DNA from: Limosilactobacillus sp.
Lineage (GTDB): Bacteria; Bacillota; Bacilli; Lactobacillales; Lactobacillaceae
Assembly: GCF_022651205.1 (NCBI RefSeq)
Contig: NZ_JALCQI010000002.1
Span: 1 to 64,000, forward strand
Length of the DNA: 64,000 bases
Reading direction: 5' to 3'
Below the pieces are notes generated by a model that saw only the letters and a list, made by a program, of their open reading frames with translations, was not told the origin of the DNA and searched no databases. Shown here piece after piece: positions 29,223 through 39,483 of this stretch. The translations under genes and the position numbers were made by a program. Position 1 is the first letter of the stretch. Every line of letters starts with the position of its first letter.

Positions 29223-30044
29223 TCAATTTACATACCACGGAATGTTTCCTCTTCGTCGCCGTACAATCAGGATAATTAGAGCAACGATAAAAAAGACTAA
29301 CGATAAGAGTTGTGACACCCGAATAACGTTACCAAGCATCAGGCTATCCGTCCGCATTTCTTCAATGAAAAACCGCCCAAACGAATACCACATTACGTAG
29401 GTCAGGAAAACCTCTCCACGCTTAAACAGGTGGTGACGATGACGTAAAATCATCAGCACAGCAAATCCGATAAGATCCCACAATGATTCGTACAAGAAGG
29501 TTGGGACCCTATAGTGGTTGCCAATATTCATTTGGTTAATTATCCACTCTGGAATATGCTGACTAACCAGTGCGGCCCGGCTAGTAATTACACCAAATGC
29601 CTCCTGATTCATAAAGTTACCCCAGCGACCAATTCCCTGGGCCATAATCAATGCTGGTGAAATAACATCCATCATTGTCCACAGCGAGATTTGTCGTGAA
29701 CGACAGAAGAAGTAAAGGGTCAAAACGCCACCAATAATGGCGCCATAAATTGCAATTCCACCATCCCAGATCGCAACAATCTCTCCCGGATGCTGCGAAT
29801 AATAGGGCCACTGAAAAATAACGTAATACAGGCGAGCACAAATGATTGAAATCGGTAATGCCCACAAAAGGTAATCATAGAAGTAATCTTCATTAATTCC
29901 CCGCCGTTGACCTTCACGAACCGAAAGAATCAGAGCAAGGACAACCCCAGTAGCAATAATAATTCCATACCAATGCACCTGAATCGGTCCAAAATGAAAT
30001 GCGATTGGGTTGAGCGCAAGCATTGTCTTCCCTAAACTAATCAT
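29223..30044 (-). CDS. lgt: Prolipoprotein diacylglyceryl transferase
   Basis: A 273-aa polytopic membrane enzyme that moves diacylglycerol from phosphatidylglycerol to the lipobox Cys. The Lgt signature GRWGNFMNQEAFG is present, with HWYGIIIATG and WDGGIAIYGAIIGG. The first ATG overlaps the end of hprK (ATGATTAG, 8 nt), suggesting coupling. A second start 7 codons on (MLALNPIAFHFG) also has a ribosome-like site. Confidence 0.96.
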   Translation of the reverse strand: MISLGKTMLALNPIAFHFGPIQVHWYGIIIATGVVLALILSVREGQRRGINEDYFYDYLLWALPISIICARLYYVIFQWPYYSQHPGEIVAIWDGGIAIYGAIIGGVLTLYFFCRSRQISLWTMMDVISPALIMAQGIGRWGNFMNQEAFGVITSRAALVSQHIPEWIINQMNIGNHYRVPTFLYESLWDLIGFAVLMILRHRHHLFKRGEVFLTYVMWYSFGRFFIEEMRTDSLMLGNVIRVSQLLSLVFFIVALIILIVRRRRGNIPWYVN

Positions 30045-30996
30045 GATCTTGCTTTTCCTTTGCGTCGCGAGCAGAATTCTGTTTGATTAATCGGTTCAAA
30101 TTATCATCAAAGGTCTTCGTTGCATCATACCCCATTGTTTCTGCACGGTAATTCATTGCGGCAGATTCAATAATGATCGCTAAGTTCCGCCCGGTCTTAA
30201 CTGGTACGGATACCTTAGGAACAATCACGCCCTGAACCGTCTGCGTATCACCACGATCGCCCAACCGATCAAATTGAACATCAGGGGTCCAAGTTTCAAG
30301 ATGGACAATCAAGTTAATTACATCGCTCGGCATGATCGCCCCGGTACCATAAAGTGTTGAAACGTCAATAATCCCAATTCCCCGAATTTCCATCAAGTGC
30401 TTTAGGATTGCTGGAGCGGTCCCAACAAGGGTTTGTTCATCACGAGCATAAACTTCAACCCGATCATCAGCAACCAGCCGGTGCCCACGCCGAACTAATT
30501 CAAGGGCAGTTTCACTCTTCCCAACTCCAGAATCACCTGTAATTAATACCCCAACACCATTGATGTCAACAAGGACACCGTGAAGGGACTGACGTGGCGC
30601 TAACCGACCAAGAAGATAGGAAGTCATATTACTTAAGATCTGTGAAGAAGTTAAGTGCGTTCCTAAGATCGGAATCTTGGTCTCCTTTGCTGCCTTCTGC
30701 AATTCTTCAGGAATCGGTAAGTTAGTTGAAATCACGAAGCACGGTGTCTGTGGTGCACACATTTTAGTCAGGTACTTTTCCCGCTTTTCATGGGTTAAAT
30801 CCTTTGCAAATGAGGTTTCGGTAATCCCTAATAATTGGATCCGCATTGCCGGATAGTGTTTAAAATAACCGGCAAACTCAAGTGCTGGCCGCGAGATATC
30901 ACTAGTAGTAATTGGTCGTTTAAGGTATTCTTCTCCTTGCAAGACCTTTAACCGAACATTGTCAACAAGTTCTTTAACGGTAACATGATCTGCCAC
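30037..30996 (-). CDS. hprK: HPr kinase/phosphorylase
   Basis: A 319-aa sensor that phosphorylates HPr on Ser46 at high fructose-1,6-bisphosphate and ATP, enabling CcpA to bind cre sites such as those at 9424 and 62430. Walker A GDSGVGKSE, then the HPrK signature region EIRGIGIIDV. Translation most likely starts at GTG (30994-30996, reverse strand; VADHVTVKEL...) 8 nt after GGAG; the longer frame to 31068 overlaps the upstream gene. First gene of hprK-lgt-gpsA-galU. Confidence 0.97.
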   Translation of the reverse strand: MADHVTVKELVDNVRLKVLQGEEYLKRPITTSDISRPALEFAGYFKHYPAMRIQLLGITETSFAKDLTHEKREKYLTKMCAPQTPCFVISTNLPIPEELQKAAKETKIPILGTHLTSSQILSNMTSYLLGRLAPRQSLHGVLVDINGVGVLITGDSGVGKSETALELVRRGHRLVADDRVEVYARDEQTLVGTAPAILKHLMEIRGIGIIDVSTLYGTGAIMPSDVINLIVHLETWTPDVQFDRLGDRGDTQTVQGVIVPKVSVPVKTGRNLAIIIESAAMNYRAETMGYDATKTFDDNLNRLIKQNSARDAKEKQDHD

Positions 30997-31012
30997 AATT
31001 TTCACTCCTTCA

Positions 31013-31366
31013 CTAATTGTTAACGTGATCAGATATAACCACGTTACAAATTGACATAATGATTGCAATTAACATTGCTGAGCCAAAGGACGAAAAGTGA
31101 AAATAATATGACCCGACAAAGGCTGATGTTAACTGAAGCATCAGCGCATTAATCACAATACTAAATAATCCCAAGGTAAGCACATTAATCGGTAATGATA
31201 GTATCAACAAGATTGGTTTCACTAAAACGTTTAAGACCGCTAAGATCGCGCTTGCTAGCAAGGCCACCCCAACGCTATTAACATAAAACATTCCGGTCCG
31301 CGAAAAGAGTCCGGCTAATGCAATAAAGAGAATCGTATCTATTATTACACGCTTAATAAATTCCAT
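31013..31366 (-). CDS. YvlD/phage-holin-like small membrane protein (DUF-type, four-TM)
   Basis: 117 aa with four hydrophobic segments, including NVLVKPILLILSLPINVLTLGLF, characteristic of the YvlD (phage_holin_4_2-like) family. No prophage is nearby; in Bacillus the family sits next to PspC-type genes in envelope-stress operons, as here. Its ATG follows the PspC stop codon with no gap. Confidence 0.85.
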   Translation of the reverse strand: MEFIKRVIIDTILFIALAGLFSRTGMFYVNSVGVALLASAILAVLNVLVKPILLILSLPINVLTLGLFSIVINALMLQLTSAFVGSYYFHFSSFGSAMLIAIIMSICNVVISDHVNN

Positions 31367-31693
31367 TTAAGACCGTCCATTCTTTTTAATATCCTCTTCT
31401 TCAACATCAGTGAGCTGCCGGCGTCCCCGCGATTCATCCGTCTTTTGCGGGGTACTCGTTAAGTCGGCAAAAGCCTTAAACAGGCCAGCAATTCCGGGAT
31501 GCGCTGGATCCGGCGGAATAATTGTTAGTAAAACAACGTACACGATTATCCCCGGAATAACTCCAGTGATTGCAGTAAATAAGATATATGCAATCCGCAA
31601 GTATAGTGGCTTCGTATTAAAATACTTGGCAAAACCACTAAGGACTCCAGCAAGCCACCGATCATCATAGGATCTGGTTAACTTCTTCTTCAT
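31367..31693 (-). CDS. PspC domain protein
   Basis: 108 aa. The PspC domain covers about residues 1-60: basic start, RWLAGVLSGFAKYFNTKPLY and a transmembrane segment with LFTAITGVIPGIIVYVVLL. A polar C-terminal tail of ~45 residues follows. PspC proteins are linked with membrane stress response. Cotranscribed with the YvlD-like gene and possibly hprK. Confidence 0.88.
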   Translation of the reverse strand: MKKKLTRSYDDRWLAGVLSGFAKYFNTKPLYLRIAYILFTAITGVIPGIIVYVVLLTIIPPDPAHPGIAGLFKAFADLTSTPQKTDESRGRRQLTDVEEEDIKKNGRS

Positions 31694-31751
31694 AATTCAT
31701 CCCTCCTAATAGCTTAATCTTACTGTGTTTTTTTGGTAACTGCAATTGAAT

Positions 31752-32868
31752 TTACTGAGGATTCTTTTGACTGAGCTTCCACTGGAGGTAAGCGTTAATG
31801 AATGGATCCAAATCACCATCCATTACTGCCTGACCATTATGGGTCTCATGACCGCTCCGGTTATCTTTAACCAGGGTATATGGGTGAAAGACGTACGAGC
31901 GAATCTGGGAACCCCAGCCAATATCAAGCTGCTCCCCTTCAATCTCGGCCCGCTTTTTAGCCTTCTTCTCTTCTTCTAATTCATACAGTTTTGATTTTAA
32001 CATGTTCATCGCAGTTACCCGGTTTTGCAACTGTGAACGTTCCGCTTGCGAAGAGGTAACAATCCCAGTCGGAATGTGGGTAATTCGGACGGCAGATTCG
32101 GTCTTGTTAATATGCTGACCACCAGCACCACTCGAACGGAAAGTATCAACCCGTAGATCTGATGGATCAATATCAATATTGACACTCTCATCAAGTTCGG
32201 GCATTACATCAACGGAAGCAAACGAGGTGTGGCGCCGCCCAGCCGCATCGAATGGAGAAATCCGCACAAGCCTGTGGACCCCTTTTTCACTGCGAAGGTA
32301 GCCAAACGCATTGTGCCCCTTAATCAATAAGGTAACGCTCTTAATTCCGGCCTCGTCACCAGCTTCATAACTAGCAGTTTCAACATTAAAGCCATGCTGT
32401 TCTCCCCAGCGAATGTACATCCGTAGTAACATGGCTCCCCAGTCTTGGGCTTCGGTACCTCCAGCTCCCGGGTGAATTTCCAAGATTGCATTTTTGGCAT
32501 CATATTCACCATCAAGAAGTTGGTTCAGCCGATATTGCTCTAATTCCTTTTGGGTCGTCGTAAATGACTTTTCAAACTCACTTTGCAAGTCATCATCCGG
32601 TTCCATTTCAAGCAACTCAATCGACGTTTGCAGGTTACCAATGTTATCACGCAGCTTAACAAAGGTATCTCGTTTATCCTTCAAATCATTATTCTCGTTA
32701 ATGACTTTTTGTGCCGCTACGTTATCGTCCCAAAAGCCCGGTTCAGCCATCTTTTGTTCATTTTCAGCGATGCTTTCATCTAAGGCATCTAAGTCAAAGA
32801 GACCTCCCGAAGCGGGCAACTTCTTGTTGCATTGCTTCTACTTTTTTCTTTGCTTCACTAAGTTCCAA
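31752..32868 (-). CDS. prfB: Peptide chain release factor 2, with programmed +1 frameshift
   Basis: RF2 reads UAA and UGA stops. The first reading frame starts at TTG (32866-32868, 7 nt after GGAGG) and encodes [20 protein letters not shown] plus GRSL, then TGA at 32794-32796. The site ...GGGAGG TCT CTT TGA C is the classic RF2 autoregulatory frameshift: an SD-like GGGAGG, slippery CTT and in-frame TGA. After +1 slippage it continues DLDALDES... for 347 residues (371 aa in all). GGQ is in [10 protein letters not shown] and the SPF tripeptide in RISPFDAAG. Downstream of secA. Confidence 0.96.
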
Positions 32869-32901
32869 ATTATTGCCTCCAAAATATTAATTTAAACCAA
32901 A

Positions 32902-32940
32902 ACGGTAACAGGTACCGCCATAGGGCCACCTGCTACCGTA
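32902..32940 (-). promoter_or_regulatory. Hairpin between secA and prfB
   Basis: Minus strand GGTAGCAGGT and ACCTGTTACC form a stem of about 10 bp followed by GTTTTGG. It is a weak terminator or attenuator in the 102-bp spacer. Confidence 0.5.
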
Positions 32941-32970
32941 CCTTGATAGTTGTTTTTATTCAGTTACTAA

Positions 32971-35334
32971 TTAACGAGTAACGTTTTGGCGAATTTGTGA
33001 CTTCATAAAGAGTCGAGTAGTTTCATACTCAATATCTGCAATCATTTGTTCAAACATGTGGTAACCAGCAGTTTGATATTCAACAAGTGGGTTCAACTGA
33101 CCATAACCACGAAGACCAACTGATTGACGGAATTGATCCATCACATCAATATGATCAGTCCAGTGAGAATCAACAACCCGCAAAAGGACAACCTTTTCGA
33201 ATTCAAGCATCTGTGCTGGATCGTAAAGTTGCTTTTGCTTATCCTTGTAGATTGCCTTAGCGTAACCCATTAAGAAATCAACCATTTGGCGTGGTGACTT
33301 ATTAGCAAGATCGGCAACACTAATTGTATCTGGCTTGACGATTACCTCTTCTGCAAAGTCAACAATTCCTTTCAGGTCCCAATCTTTACGTTCTCCTAAA
33401 GTATGTTGTTCAACTTCCCGTTGGATTGTCCGCTTGAAGATTGGCATAAGAACCCACTTCAATGACTGATCCTCAGTAATAATTTCTTGACGTTCCTTGT
33501 AGATGATTTCCCGTTGTTCACGCATCACATCATCATACTGCAAAACGTTCTTCCGGGAGTCGTAGTTGTTCCCTTCAACACGCTTCTGCGCTGACTCAAC
33601 CTGGTGGGTAAGGAAACGACTCTTAATAACAGCATCGTCATCGTCAACCTTCATCCGTTCCAAAAAGGCCTTAATCCGGTCACCACCGAACCGTTTCATC
33701 AAGTCATCCTCAAGTGATAGGTAGAATTGTGAAAGACCTGGATCACCCTGACGACCTGAACGTCCACGGAGCTGGTTATCAATCCGTCGTGATTCGTGTC
33801 GTTCAGTACCAATAACTGCTAAACCACCTAATTCACGAACACCAGGGCCAAGCTTAATATCAGTTCCCCGTCCAGCCATGTTCGTCGCGATTGTTACCGC
33901 ACCACGTTGACCAGCATTCTTAATAATGTCAGCTTCCTTAGCGTGGTTCTTAGCGTTCAAAACAACGTGTGGAATGTGTTCCTGGTCTAGCAGGTGAGAC
34001 AAGTATTCAGAAGTTTCAACGGCAACGGTACCAACCAAGATCGGTTGTCCCTTTTCGTGAAGGCTCTTAATTCGCTTAACAACTGCCGCAAACTTACTCT
34101 TTAGTGTTGGGTAAAGTAAATCTGGTTCGTCTTTTCGTTGAACTGGCCGGTTAGTTGGGATTGTGATTGTTTCCATGTTATAAATCTCACGGAATTCTTC
34201 TTGTTCAGTCTTGGCAGTCCCAGTCATCCCCGCAAGTTTATTGTACATCCGGAACAAGTTCTGGTAGGTAATGTTAGCCATGGTCTTGTTCTCTTCTTGA
34301 ATCTGAACGCCTTCCTTAGCTTCAATCGCTTGGTGAAGGCCGTCAGAGAACCGACGTCCTTGCATAACACGTCCGGTAAATGAATCAACAATAAGAACTT
34401 CACCGTCAGAAACCACGTAATCCTTATCCCGGAGCATAATGTAATTAGCTCGCAACGCTTGATCCAAGTGGTGGGTCAATGCGGTGTTTTCTGGATCATA
34501 CAGGTTCTTTAAGTTAAAGTACTTTTCTGCTTTTTGGATTCCTTCATCAGTTAAGGCAACGGTCTTCGATTCAAGGTCAACCTTGTAATCGACCTCATTC
34601 TTCAATGTCTTAACAAAACGGTCGGTCTGCTTATAAAGCTTTGAAGTCCCTGTTCCTGGACCAGAAATAATCAATGGGGTCCGCGCTTCATCAATAAGAA
34701 TCGAGTCAACCTCATCAACTAAGGCATAGTTCAATCCCCGTTGTACCTGGTCTTCCTTGTAAACGGCCATATTATCACGAAGGTAATCAAACCCGATTTC
34801 ACTGTTAGTGGAGTACATAATGTCAGCTTTATATGCTTCACGTTTCTGGTCTGGTGACATTTCGGAGTTGTTAACACCGACACTGCAACCTAACCAATTG
34901 TAAAGCTGTCCCATTTCTGTAGCATCACGTTTTGATAGGTATTCGTTAACAGTGATAACGTGAACTCCCTTACCACTAATAGCGTTAAGATACACTGGCA
35001 TGGTGGCAGTCAGTGTCTTACCTTCCCCGGTCTTCATTTCGGCAATGTTACCTTCGTGAAGAACGATACCCCCCATAATTTGAACGTGGAATGGGTAAAG
35101 GCCGAGAACACGTTTAGCCCCTTCACGTGCTACCGCAAATGCTTCTGGCAGCATATGATCGAGATCTTCACCCTTTTGGTAGCGGGCACGAAATTCATCA
35201 GTTTTAGCTTTAAGCTCATCATCTGATAATGCCGCCATTGGCTTAGCATATTTTTCAACCTTGTTCGCGATCTTGTTAATCCGCCGTAACTCACGGCGAT
35301 CGCTTTCAATCCATTTTTTTAGAATGTTAGCCAT
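32971..35334 (-). CDS. secA: Preprotein translocase ATPase SecA
   Basis: 787 aa. Walker [15 protein letters not shown], Walker [20 protein letters not shown]-like motif [23 protein letters not shown] and [13 protein letters not shown] are all in place. The zinc-binding C-terminal tail of longer SecAs is missing, as usual in lactobacilli. It drives export of Sec substrates such as the LPXTG adhesin at 43-49 kb. Upstream of prfB, as in most Firmicutes. Confidence 0.98.
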   Translation of the reverse strand: MANILKKWIESDRRELRRINKIANKVEKYAKPMAALSDDELKAKTDEFRARYQKGEDLDHMLPEAFAVAREGAKRVLGLYPFHVQIMGGIVLHEGNIAEMKTGEGKTLTATMPVYLNAISGKGVHVITVNEYLSKRDATEMGQLYNWLGCSVGVNNSEMSPDQKREAYKADIMYSTNSEIGFDYLRDNMAVYKEDQVQRGLNYALVDEVDSILIDEARTPLIISGPGTGTSKLYKQTDRFVKTLKNEVDYKVDLESKTVALTDEGIQKAEKYFNLKNLYDPENTALTHHLDQALRANYIMLRDKDYVVSDGEVLIVDSFTGRVMQGRRFSDGLHQAIEAKEGVQIQEENKTMANITYQNLFRMYNKLAGMTGTAKTEQEEFREIYNMETITIPTNRPVQRKDEPDLLYPTLKSKFAAVVKRIKSLHEKGQPILVGTVAVETSEYLSHLLDQEHIPHVVLNAKNHAKEADIIKNAGQRGAVTIATNMAGRGTDIKLGPGVRELGGLAVIGTERHESRRIDNQLRGRSGRQGDPGLSQFYLSLEDDLMKRFGGDRIKAFLERMKVDDDDAVIKSRFLTHQVESAQKRVEGNNYDSRKNVLQYDDVMREQREIIYKERQEIITEDQSLKWVLMPIFKRTIQREVEQHTLGERKDWDLKGIVDFAEEVIVKPDTISVADLANKSPRQMVDFLMGYAKAIYKDKQKQLYDPAQMLEFEKVVLLRVVDSHWTDHIDVMDQFRQSVGLRGYGQLNPLVEYQTAGYHMFEQMIADIEYETTRLFMKSQIRQNVTR

Positions 35335-35477
35335 AAAAGCGTCCTTTCTAATTAACGTTTTTTAATTTTGGCCTTGAGATTTGCTGCTACTCAAGCCAAT
35401 TTTAATTTATATTCTAACCTTAACATTTTACCACGTTAACAGGAGAATTAAAATGATCCGCACGCTTTTAAACGTTA

Positions 35478-35505
35478 AAGAGACTGAGATTAATCTCAGT
35501 CTCTT
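35478..35505 (-). terminator. Terminator of hpf
   Basis: AAGAGACTGAGATT and AATCTCAGTCTCTT are perfect complements; on the minus strand TTAACGTTT follows. Confidence 0.8.
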
Positions 35506-35525
35506 ATCTGTTTCCCAGCTTAATT

Positions 35526-36068
35526 TTATTCAGCTTCGATCAAACCATAACGGCCATCTTTACGACGGTAAACAATGCTGGTTCCGTCGGTTTCGGCGTC
35601 TTGGAATACGAAGAAGTCATGTCCTAACATATCCATTTGAAGGACAGCTTCTTCTGGATCCATTGGTTTGAGTGAGATTTGCTTTGTCCGCACAATCTTC
35701 AAGTCATCTTGACTATCGGTATCATCATCGGTTGGGACAAATTCTAAGTTCTTAAAGCCTTTTTCACGTGACTTACGGTTAACCTTGGTCTTGTACTTCC
35801 GAATTTGACGTTCAAGCTTATCAGTAACAAGGTCAACACTACCGTACATGTCATTAGAAGTTTCTTCAGCCCGTAATGTAAGGTATGGTAACGGAATAGT
35901 AACTTCTACCTTGTAAGTACGGTTAGGATAAACTTTTAAGTTCACATGGGCAGTTGCTTCTACGTTGTCTTCGAAGAACTTTTGTAACTTGTTAATCCGC
36001 TTAACAACATAGTCACGAATTGAGTCAGTTACTTCGATATTTTCACCACGAATATTGAACTTTAACAT
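35526..36068 (-). CDS. hpf: Long ribosome hibernation promoting factor
   Basis: 180 aa. N-terminal ribosome-binding domain (MLKFNIRGENIEVTDSIRDY, then VEATAHVNLKV) and a separate C-terminal domain (IVRTKQISLKPMDPEEAVLQ) that dimerises ribosomes into 100S particles. The start at 36066-36068 follows AAAGGAG; a 9-codon extension is the ribosome-site region. Usually raised in stationary phase. Confidence 0.95.
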   Translation of the reverse strand: MLKFNIRGENIEVTDSIRDYVVKRINKLQKFFEDNVEATAHVNLKVYPNRTYKVEVTIPLPYLTLRAEETSNDMYGSVDLVTDKLERQIRKYKTKVNRKSREKGFKNLEFVPTDDDTDSQDDLKIVRTKQISLKPMDPEEAVLQMDMLGHDFFVFQDAETDGTSIVYRRKDGRYGLIEAE

Positions 36069-36200
36069 AGTAATTTCTCCTTTCAGTTCAAGCAATCGCT
36101 TGATCTGGTATCAGAAGGACCACTCTTCTCATATCCTTAACTATATTATAGTGTAATTGATACTATTTAACAAACGAATCAGTGAAATATTTAACATTTC

Positions 36201-36878
36201 TTAACGCGCTAAAGACAGGCTTTGGACACGGTTACACCCTACCTCATGCAAAAGGGCTGCGGCATGGTACAAAGTACGTCCGGTAGTATAAATGTCATCA
36301 ACAAGTAAGACCGTCTTCCCATAAAGATCAGATGATTGCTTTATGGTAAACGGTTGCTTGGTTTGTAATCGTGAATGACGATCCTTCTTTGACTGTGCTT
36401 CCTTTTGTTTATTCTTATGGACCAATAGTTCTGTATAGTGAAGGCCCTCCAACAATCCTGTCACCTGGTTAAAGCCCCGGGTTTTCATCGTATGGTCAGT
36501 AACAGGAATCGGTACTAATAAGTCGTATTCTAAGTTGCTAACAGCCCGTCGTAAGTCCTCTTGGAATACTTTCCTTAAATGGTATTGCCCCTGAAACTTA
36601 TATTCCTGCATATACTCTCTCATCGCCTGATTATAATGAAAAAGCGGTCGATGTCTTAAATGCCATCCATAATGTTGCTTCCATTTTAGGCAGTCAGGGC
36701 ACAGTGATTTCTCCCCTTCCCGTCCACATCCCCGACAGCCAGTCTTTTGGGGATACTCAACGAATCGTTGAAGACAAGAATTACATAGTACTGGTTGCTT
36801 AATTAGACCCGGAAAAATGATCTCACGAACCGTTAATTTCTGGACTAATTGCTGGTGACAAAGCAAACAACTAGCCAT
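36201..36878 (-). CDS. comFC: ComF family protein (amidophosphoribosyltransferase-like)
   Basis: 225 aa with an N-terminal zinc ribbon (CLLC...CNSC, CRGCGREGEKSLCPDC) and a C-terminal phosphoribosyltransferase fold: VPIPVTDHTMKTRGFNQV and the PRPP motif VLLVDDIYTTGRTL. Needed for DNA uptake in naturally transformable Firmicutes, precise role unclear. Overlaps comFA by 8 nt. Confidence 0.93.
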   Translation of the reverse strand: MASCLLCHQQLVQKLTVREIIFPGLIKQPVLCNSCLQRFVEYPQKTGCRGCGREGEKSLCPDCLKWKQHYGWHLRHRPLFHYNQAMREYMQEYKFQGQYHLRKVFQEDLRRAVSNLEYDLLVPIPVTDHTMKTRGFNQVTGLLEGLHYTELLVHKNKQKEAQSKKDRHSRLQTKQPFTIKQSSDLYGKTVLLVDDIYTTGRTLYHAAALLHEVGCNRVQSLSLAR

Positions 36879-38196
36879 TGGTTAATCGCCGTCCCTTCGT
36901 ATTCATGTAAGCAATTTGCCGTTGGGCTTCACGAACTCGTCGGTTATATGAATTAACCCAAAAGTTAACTTTCCCTGTTGGCCGTTTTAATGAACGACCA
37001 GCACGTCCCGCAATTTGAACTAGTGCTGAGGAAGAAAAAACTTGATCATCGGCTCCAAGAACAAAGACATCAATTTCGGGAAAGGTAACTCCCCGTTCCA
37101 AAATCGAAGTGGTAATTAAAAATTGATATTTTCCCGCTCGCATTGACTGAACCTTTTCCAGTCGTTTAGGATCGGCTGCGTGAACCGTAGTGAACTTTAT
37201 TTTAGGAAATACCCGTTGTAGAGCTAAAAAGGTCGGCTGAAGATCGGCAACATGAGGAACAAATAATAAACAGTGATGATGGGCCAACGTCAAACGTAGC
37301 TCCTTAATTAGTCTCGCTGGTAATCGTCTTTGTAAAAGGTGCTTCCGCCAATTAAAAGCCAGATGAATTTTAATTTGTGGCAAGAGATGTCCATGGTAAC
37401 GTAACGGTAAGTAGCTAACTAGTAGCTTCTTTTGTTGAATTTGGTGAATCAACTCTTTCCCTGGTGTTGCGGTCATGAATAGTAGACCGCCATCCGGCTT
37501 AATTGCATTTTCCGTGGCGTATAGCAATGCCCGATTAGCAGCATAGGGAAACGAATCCACTTCATCAACAATCAGATTATCGAAGGCGTGGTAAAAGCGT
37601 AATAATTGGTGAGTCGTACAGATCGTTAATTGGGCATATTGATACTTCTGTTTCTCCCTACCGTGAAGAAGGGCAATCGGGAAATTAGCAAACGCTGCCT
37701 GCAAACGGGGATATAACTCTAAGCAAACGTCGACCCGTGGTGATGCAATTGCAACCCGTTCACCGCGACTTAAGGCAGCCGCAATCCCCGCAAAGATCAT
37801 TTCCGTTTTCCCCGCTCCTGTCACTGCCCATAATAATTGACGGCAATGACGTTCCATTCGGTCCCGAATAATTTCAGAAGTTGTCGCTTGTAATGACGAT
37901 AATTGTCCCGTCCACGTTAAGATCTGCTCAGGAATCACAAATTGATTTGGTTCCTGAACATGGTAAAATTTATCAAGAGTTGATACTCGTCCAAGTGTAA
38001 TGCATTCTGGACAATAATATTGGTCACGCGGCATCGCAACAACTGATTTATTAGATACCGTCCCGCATCTCAAACAGATAATATTTTTTGAAGTAACCCT
38101 TAGTGTTGGCAAAGCTTGAAGTCGGGAATCATTAAGTGGAAACGAATCCACTTGCGGAAATAATACCCGCCGACCATATAGTTCATCAAGTTTCAT
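36871..38196 (-). CDS. comFA: ComFA, DNA-uptake DEAD-box ATPase
   Basis: 441 aa. A four-Cys zinc motif (CLRCGTVSN... YYCPEC) precedes the helicase core: Walker A GAGKTEM, DEAD-like VDEVDSFPY, SAT-like MTATPG, and motif VI QIAGRAGRSLKR. ComFA helps to pull transforming ssDNA through the membrane channel. Both comF genes are intact; no ComK box was recognised. Divergent from yigZ. Confidence 0.95.
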   Translation of the reverse strand: MKLDELYGRRVLFPQVDSFPLNDSRLQALPTLRVTSKNIICLRCGTVSNKSVVAMPRDQYYCPECITLGRVSTLDKFYHVQEPNQFVIPEQILTWTGQLSSLQATTSEIIRDRMERHCRQLLWAVTGAGKTEMIFAGIAAALSRGERVAIASPRVDVCLELYPRLQAAFANFPIALLHGREKQKYQYAQLTICTTHQLLRFYHAFDNLIVDEVDSFPYAANRALLYATENAIKPDGGLLFMTATPGKELIHQIQQKKLLVSYLPLRYHGHLLPQIKIHLAFNWRKHLLQRRLPARLIKELRLTLAHHHCLLFVPHVADLQPTFLALQRVFPKIKFTTVHAADPKRLEKVQSMRAGKYQFLITTSILERGVTFPEIDVFVLGADDQVFSSSALVQIAGRAGRSLKRPTGKVNFWVNSYNRRVREAQRQIAYMNTKGRRLTNG

Positions 38197-38260
38197 TTTT
38201 CACCCTCCACTAAGTTAATACGGGAAAAAAGTAACTTTTCATCAAAGGAGTAATAAAAAA

Positions 38261-38902
38261 ATGGCAGAACCATTTCTCATGATCGCTAAAAATACCAGTA
38301 ACGAAATGGTAATTAAGAAATCACGCTTTATTTGTTCGATTGCACGGGCATCAACCGAGGAAGAAGCCCAGCAATTCATTGATCAAATTAATGCAGAAAA
38401 TAAAAAAGCGACTCATAACTGTTACGCCTACATGGTTGGTGATCGAGATCAGATTCAGCGTGAAAGCGATAATGGTGAACCGAGTGGGACCGCAGGAGTA
38501 CCGATCCTCGAATCACTCCAGCTAGCAAAGCTCCACAACGTTGTGGCTGTTGTTACCCGGTACTTTGGTGGAATTAAGCTCGGTGCCGGTGGTTTAATTC
38601 GGGCTTATAGTAATTCTGCCACTAATGCCATTCACAAAGCAGGCATAGTTGAAAGAATCAAGCAATCGGTTCTTGAGATTACAGTTAGTTACTCCCAACA
38701 CGATTCACTTCTTCACTACCTTAAGGAGCAAAGTATCGAGGTTGCGGATGAACAGTTTGCCGCTAATGTCCAGACAAACATCTATGTCGATCAAGATAAG
38801 GTTACTGAAACAACTAACGACCTAATTAACCGTTTTAACGATCAATTAACGATCAAAAAAGGAACCTCACGTGACCATGAAGTTCCTTATTCTACTAATT
38901 AA
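38261..38902 (+). CDS. yigZ: YigZ/IMPACT family protein
   Basis: 213 aa. N-terminal UPF0029/IMPACT domain: KKSRFICSIAR, THNCYAYMVG, DNGEPSGTAG, VVAVVTRYFGGIKLGAGGL. C-terminal ~70-residue ferredoxin-like domain. The family is linked with translation control; biochemical role unsettled. Preceded by AAAGGAG. Divergent from comFA, the usual neighbour in Lactobacillales. Confidence 0.93.
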   Translation: MAEPFLMIAKNTSNEMVIKKSRFICSIARASTEEEAQQFIDQINAENKKATHNCYAYMVGDRDQIQRESDNGEPSGTAGVPILESLQLAKLHNVVAVVTRYFGGIKLGAGGLIRAYSNSATNAIHKAGIVERIKQSVLEITVSYSQHDSLLHYLKEQSIEVADEQFAANVQTNIYVDQDKVTETTNDLINRFNDQLTIKKGTSRDHEVPYSTN

Positions 38903-39159
38903 CTTAAAACTGTTTCAACAATATTAAGAATAATAATTATTATCAGTAAACTGATAACCCAAGTGGTGACTACCCTCGTCCGGTGATCACCACTTTTTAA
39001 TTTTGCCCAATTAAAGCCGAGGTATGCACCAATCAACATCAGTGTTCCCAGAATACCAATCAGGTCTGAGTGAAAGCCTAATCGATCTAAGCTAAAGCCA
39101 CCCATCAAAAAGAGGCCAACAGCAAATAATAAACCAAAGGCAATGTTTCTTTTATTCAT
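38899..39159 (-). CDS. Small membrane protein, unknown (86 aa)
   Basis: Starts MNKRNIAFGLLFAVGLFLMG, with three hydrophobic segments (about 7-22, 30-47 and 62-83) separated by a basic loop (KLKSGDHRTR). The last 4 nt overlap the end of yigZ on the opposite strand. AAGGTGGG lies 8 nt before the ATG; the frame is open to 39276, but that part is translated family-B repeat. Resembles DUF3899-type proteins only in general shape. Confidence 0.65.
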   Translation of the reverse strand: MNKRNIAFGLLFAVGLFLMGGFSLDRLGFHSDLIGILGTLMLIGAYLGFNWAKLKSGDHRTRVVTTWVISLLIIIIILNIVETVLS

Positions 39160-39220
39160 TTTAACTGCCCACCTTATTTTGAAATTATTTCCCGGGAAAT
39201 ACTCGACTGCAACATGGTCG

Positions 39221-39345
39221 AAACGTTGGAGTGAACCAGAAATTGATTTATCAATTTCGTCTGTGAACCCACGCAAGGGTGAGTAGGTTTTTAGCTATCA
39301 ACTTGTTGATGACAAAAGCCACTCAGCTACTGCGCTTCGCTCGGG
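39221..39345 (+). repeat. Family B repeat, copy B2
   Basis: Near-identical to B1 (26946-27079), same orientation, preceded by CGACTGCAACATGGTCGAAACG and followed by CTACTGCGCTTCGCTCGGG. Confidence 0.8.
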
Positions 39346-39480
39346 TTTTCTTCTACTGCAGCATGGTCAAAACGTGTTCAGCCTAACCTTCCTCGAGTTT
39401 CTACTGCAACATAGTAGAAACGTGCTCGCCAGGAACTTGCTAGAGCTAGCGACCTCAGTTTCTACTGCAACATGGTCAAA
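39346..39480 (+). repeat. Truncated, nested ends of family A/B elements
   Basis: Three successive CTACTGCA(A/G)CAT(A/G)GT motifs (about 39353, 39400 and 39461) each start a fragment that breaks off: one ends CCTAACCTTCCTCGAG, one has AGGAACTTGCTAGAGCTAGCGACCTC. They look like left ends left by repeated insertion or recombination at one spot. Confidence 0.6.
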
Positions 39481-39483
39481 ATA

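Noticed and set aside
31013..31366. Phage holin, implying a prophage
   Set aside because: The YvlD family is only named after holins; neighbours are PspC and hprK and no phage genes are present.
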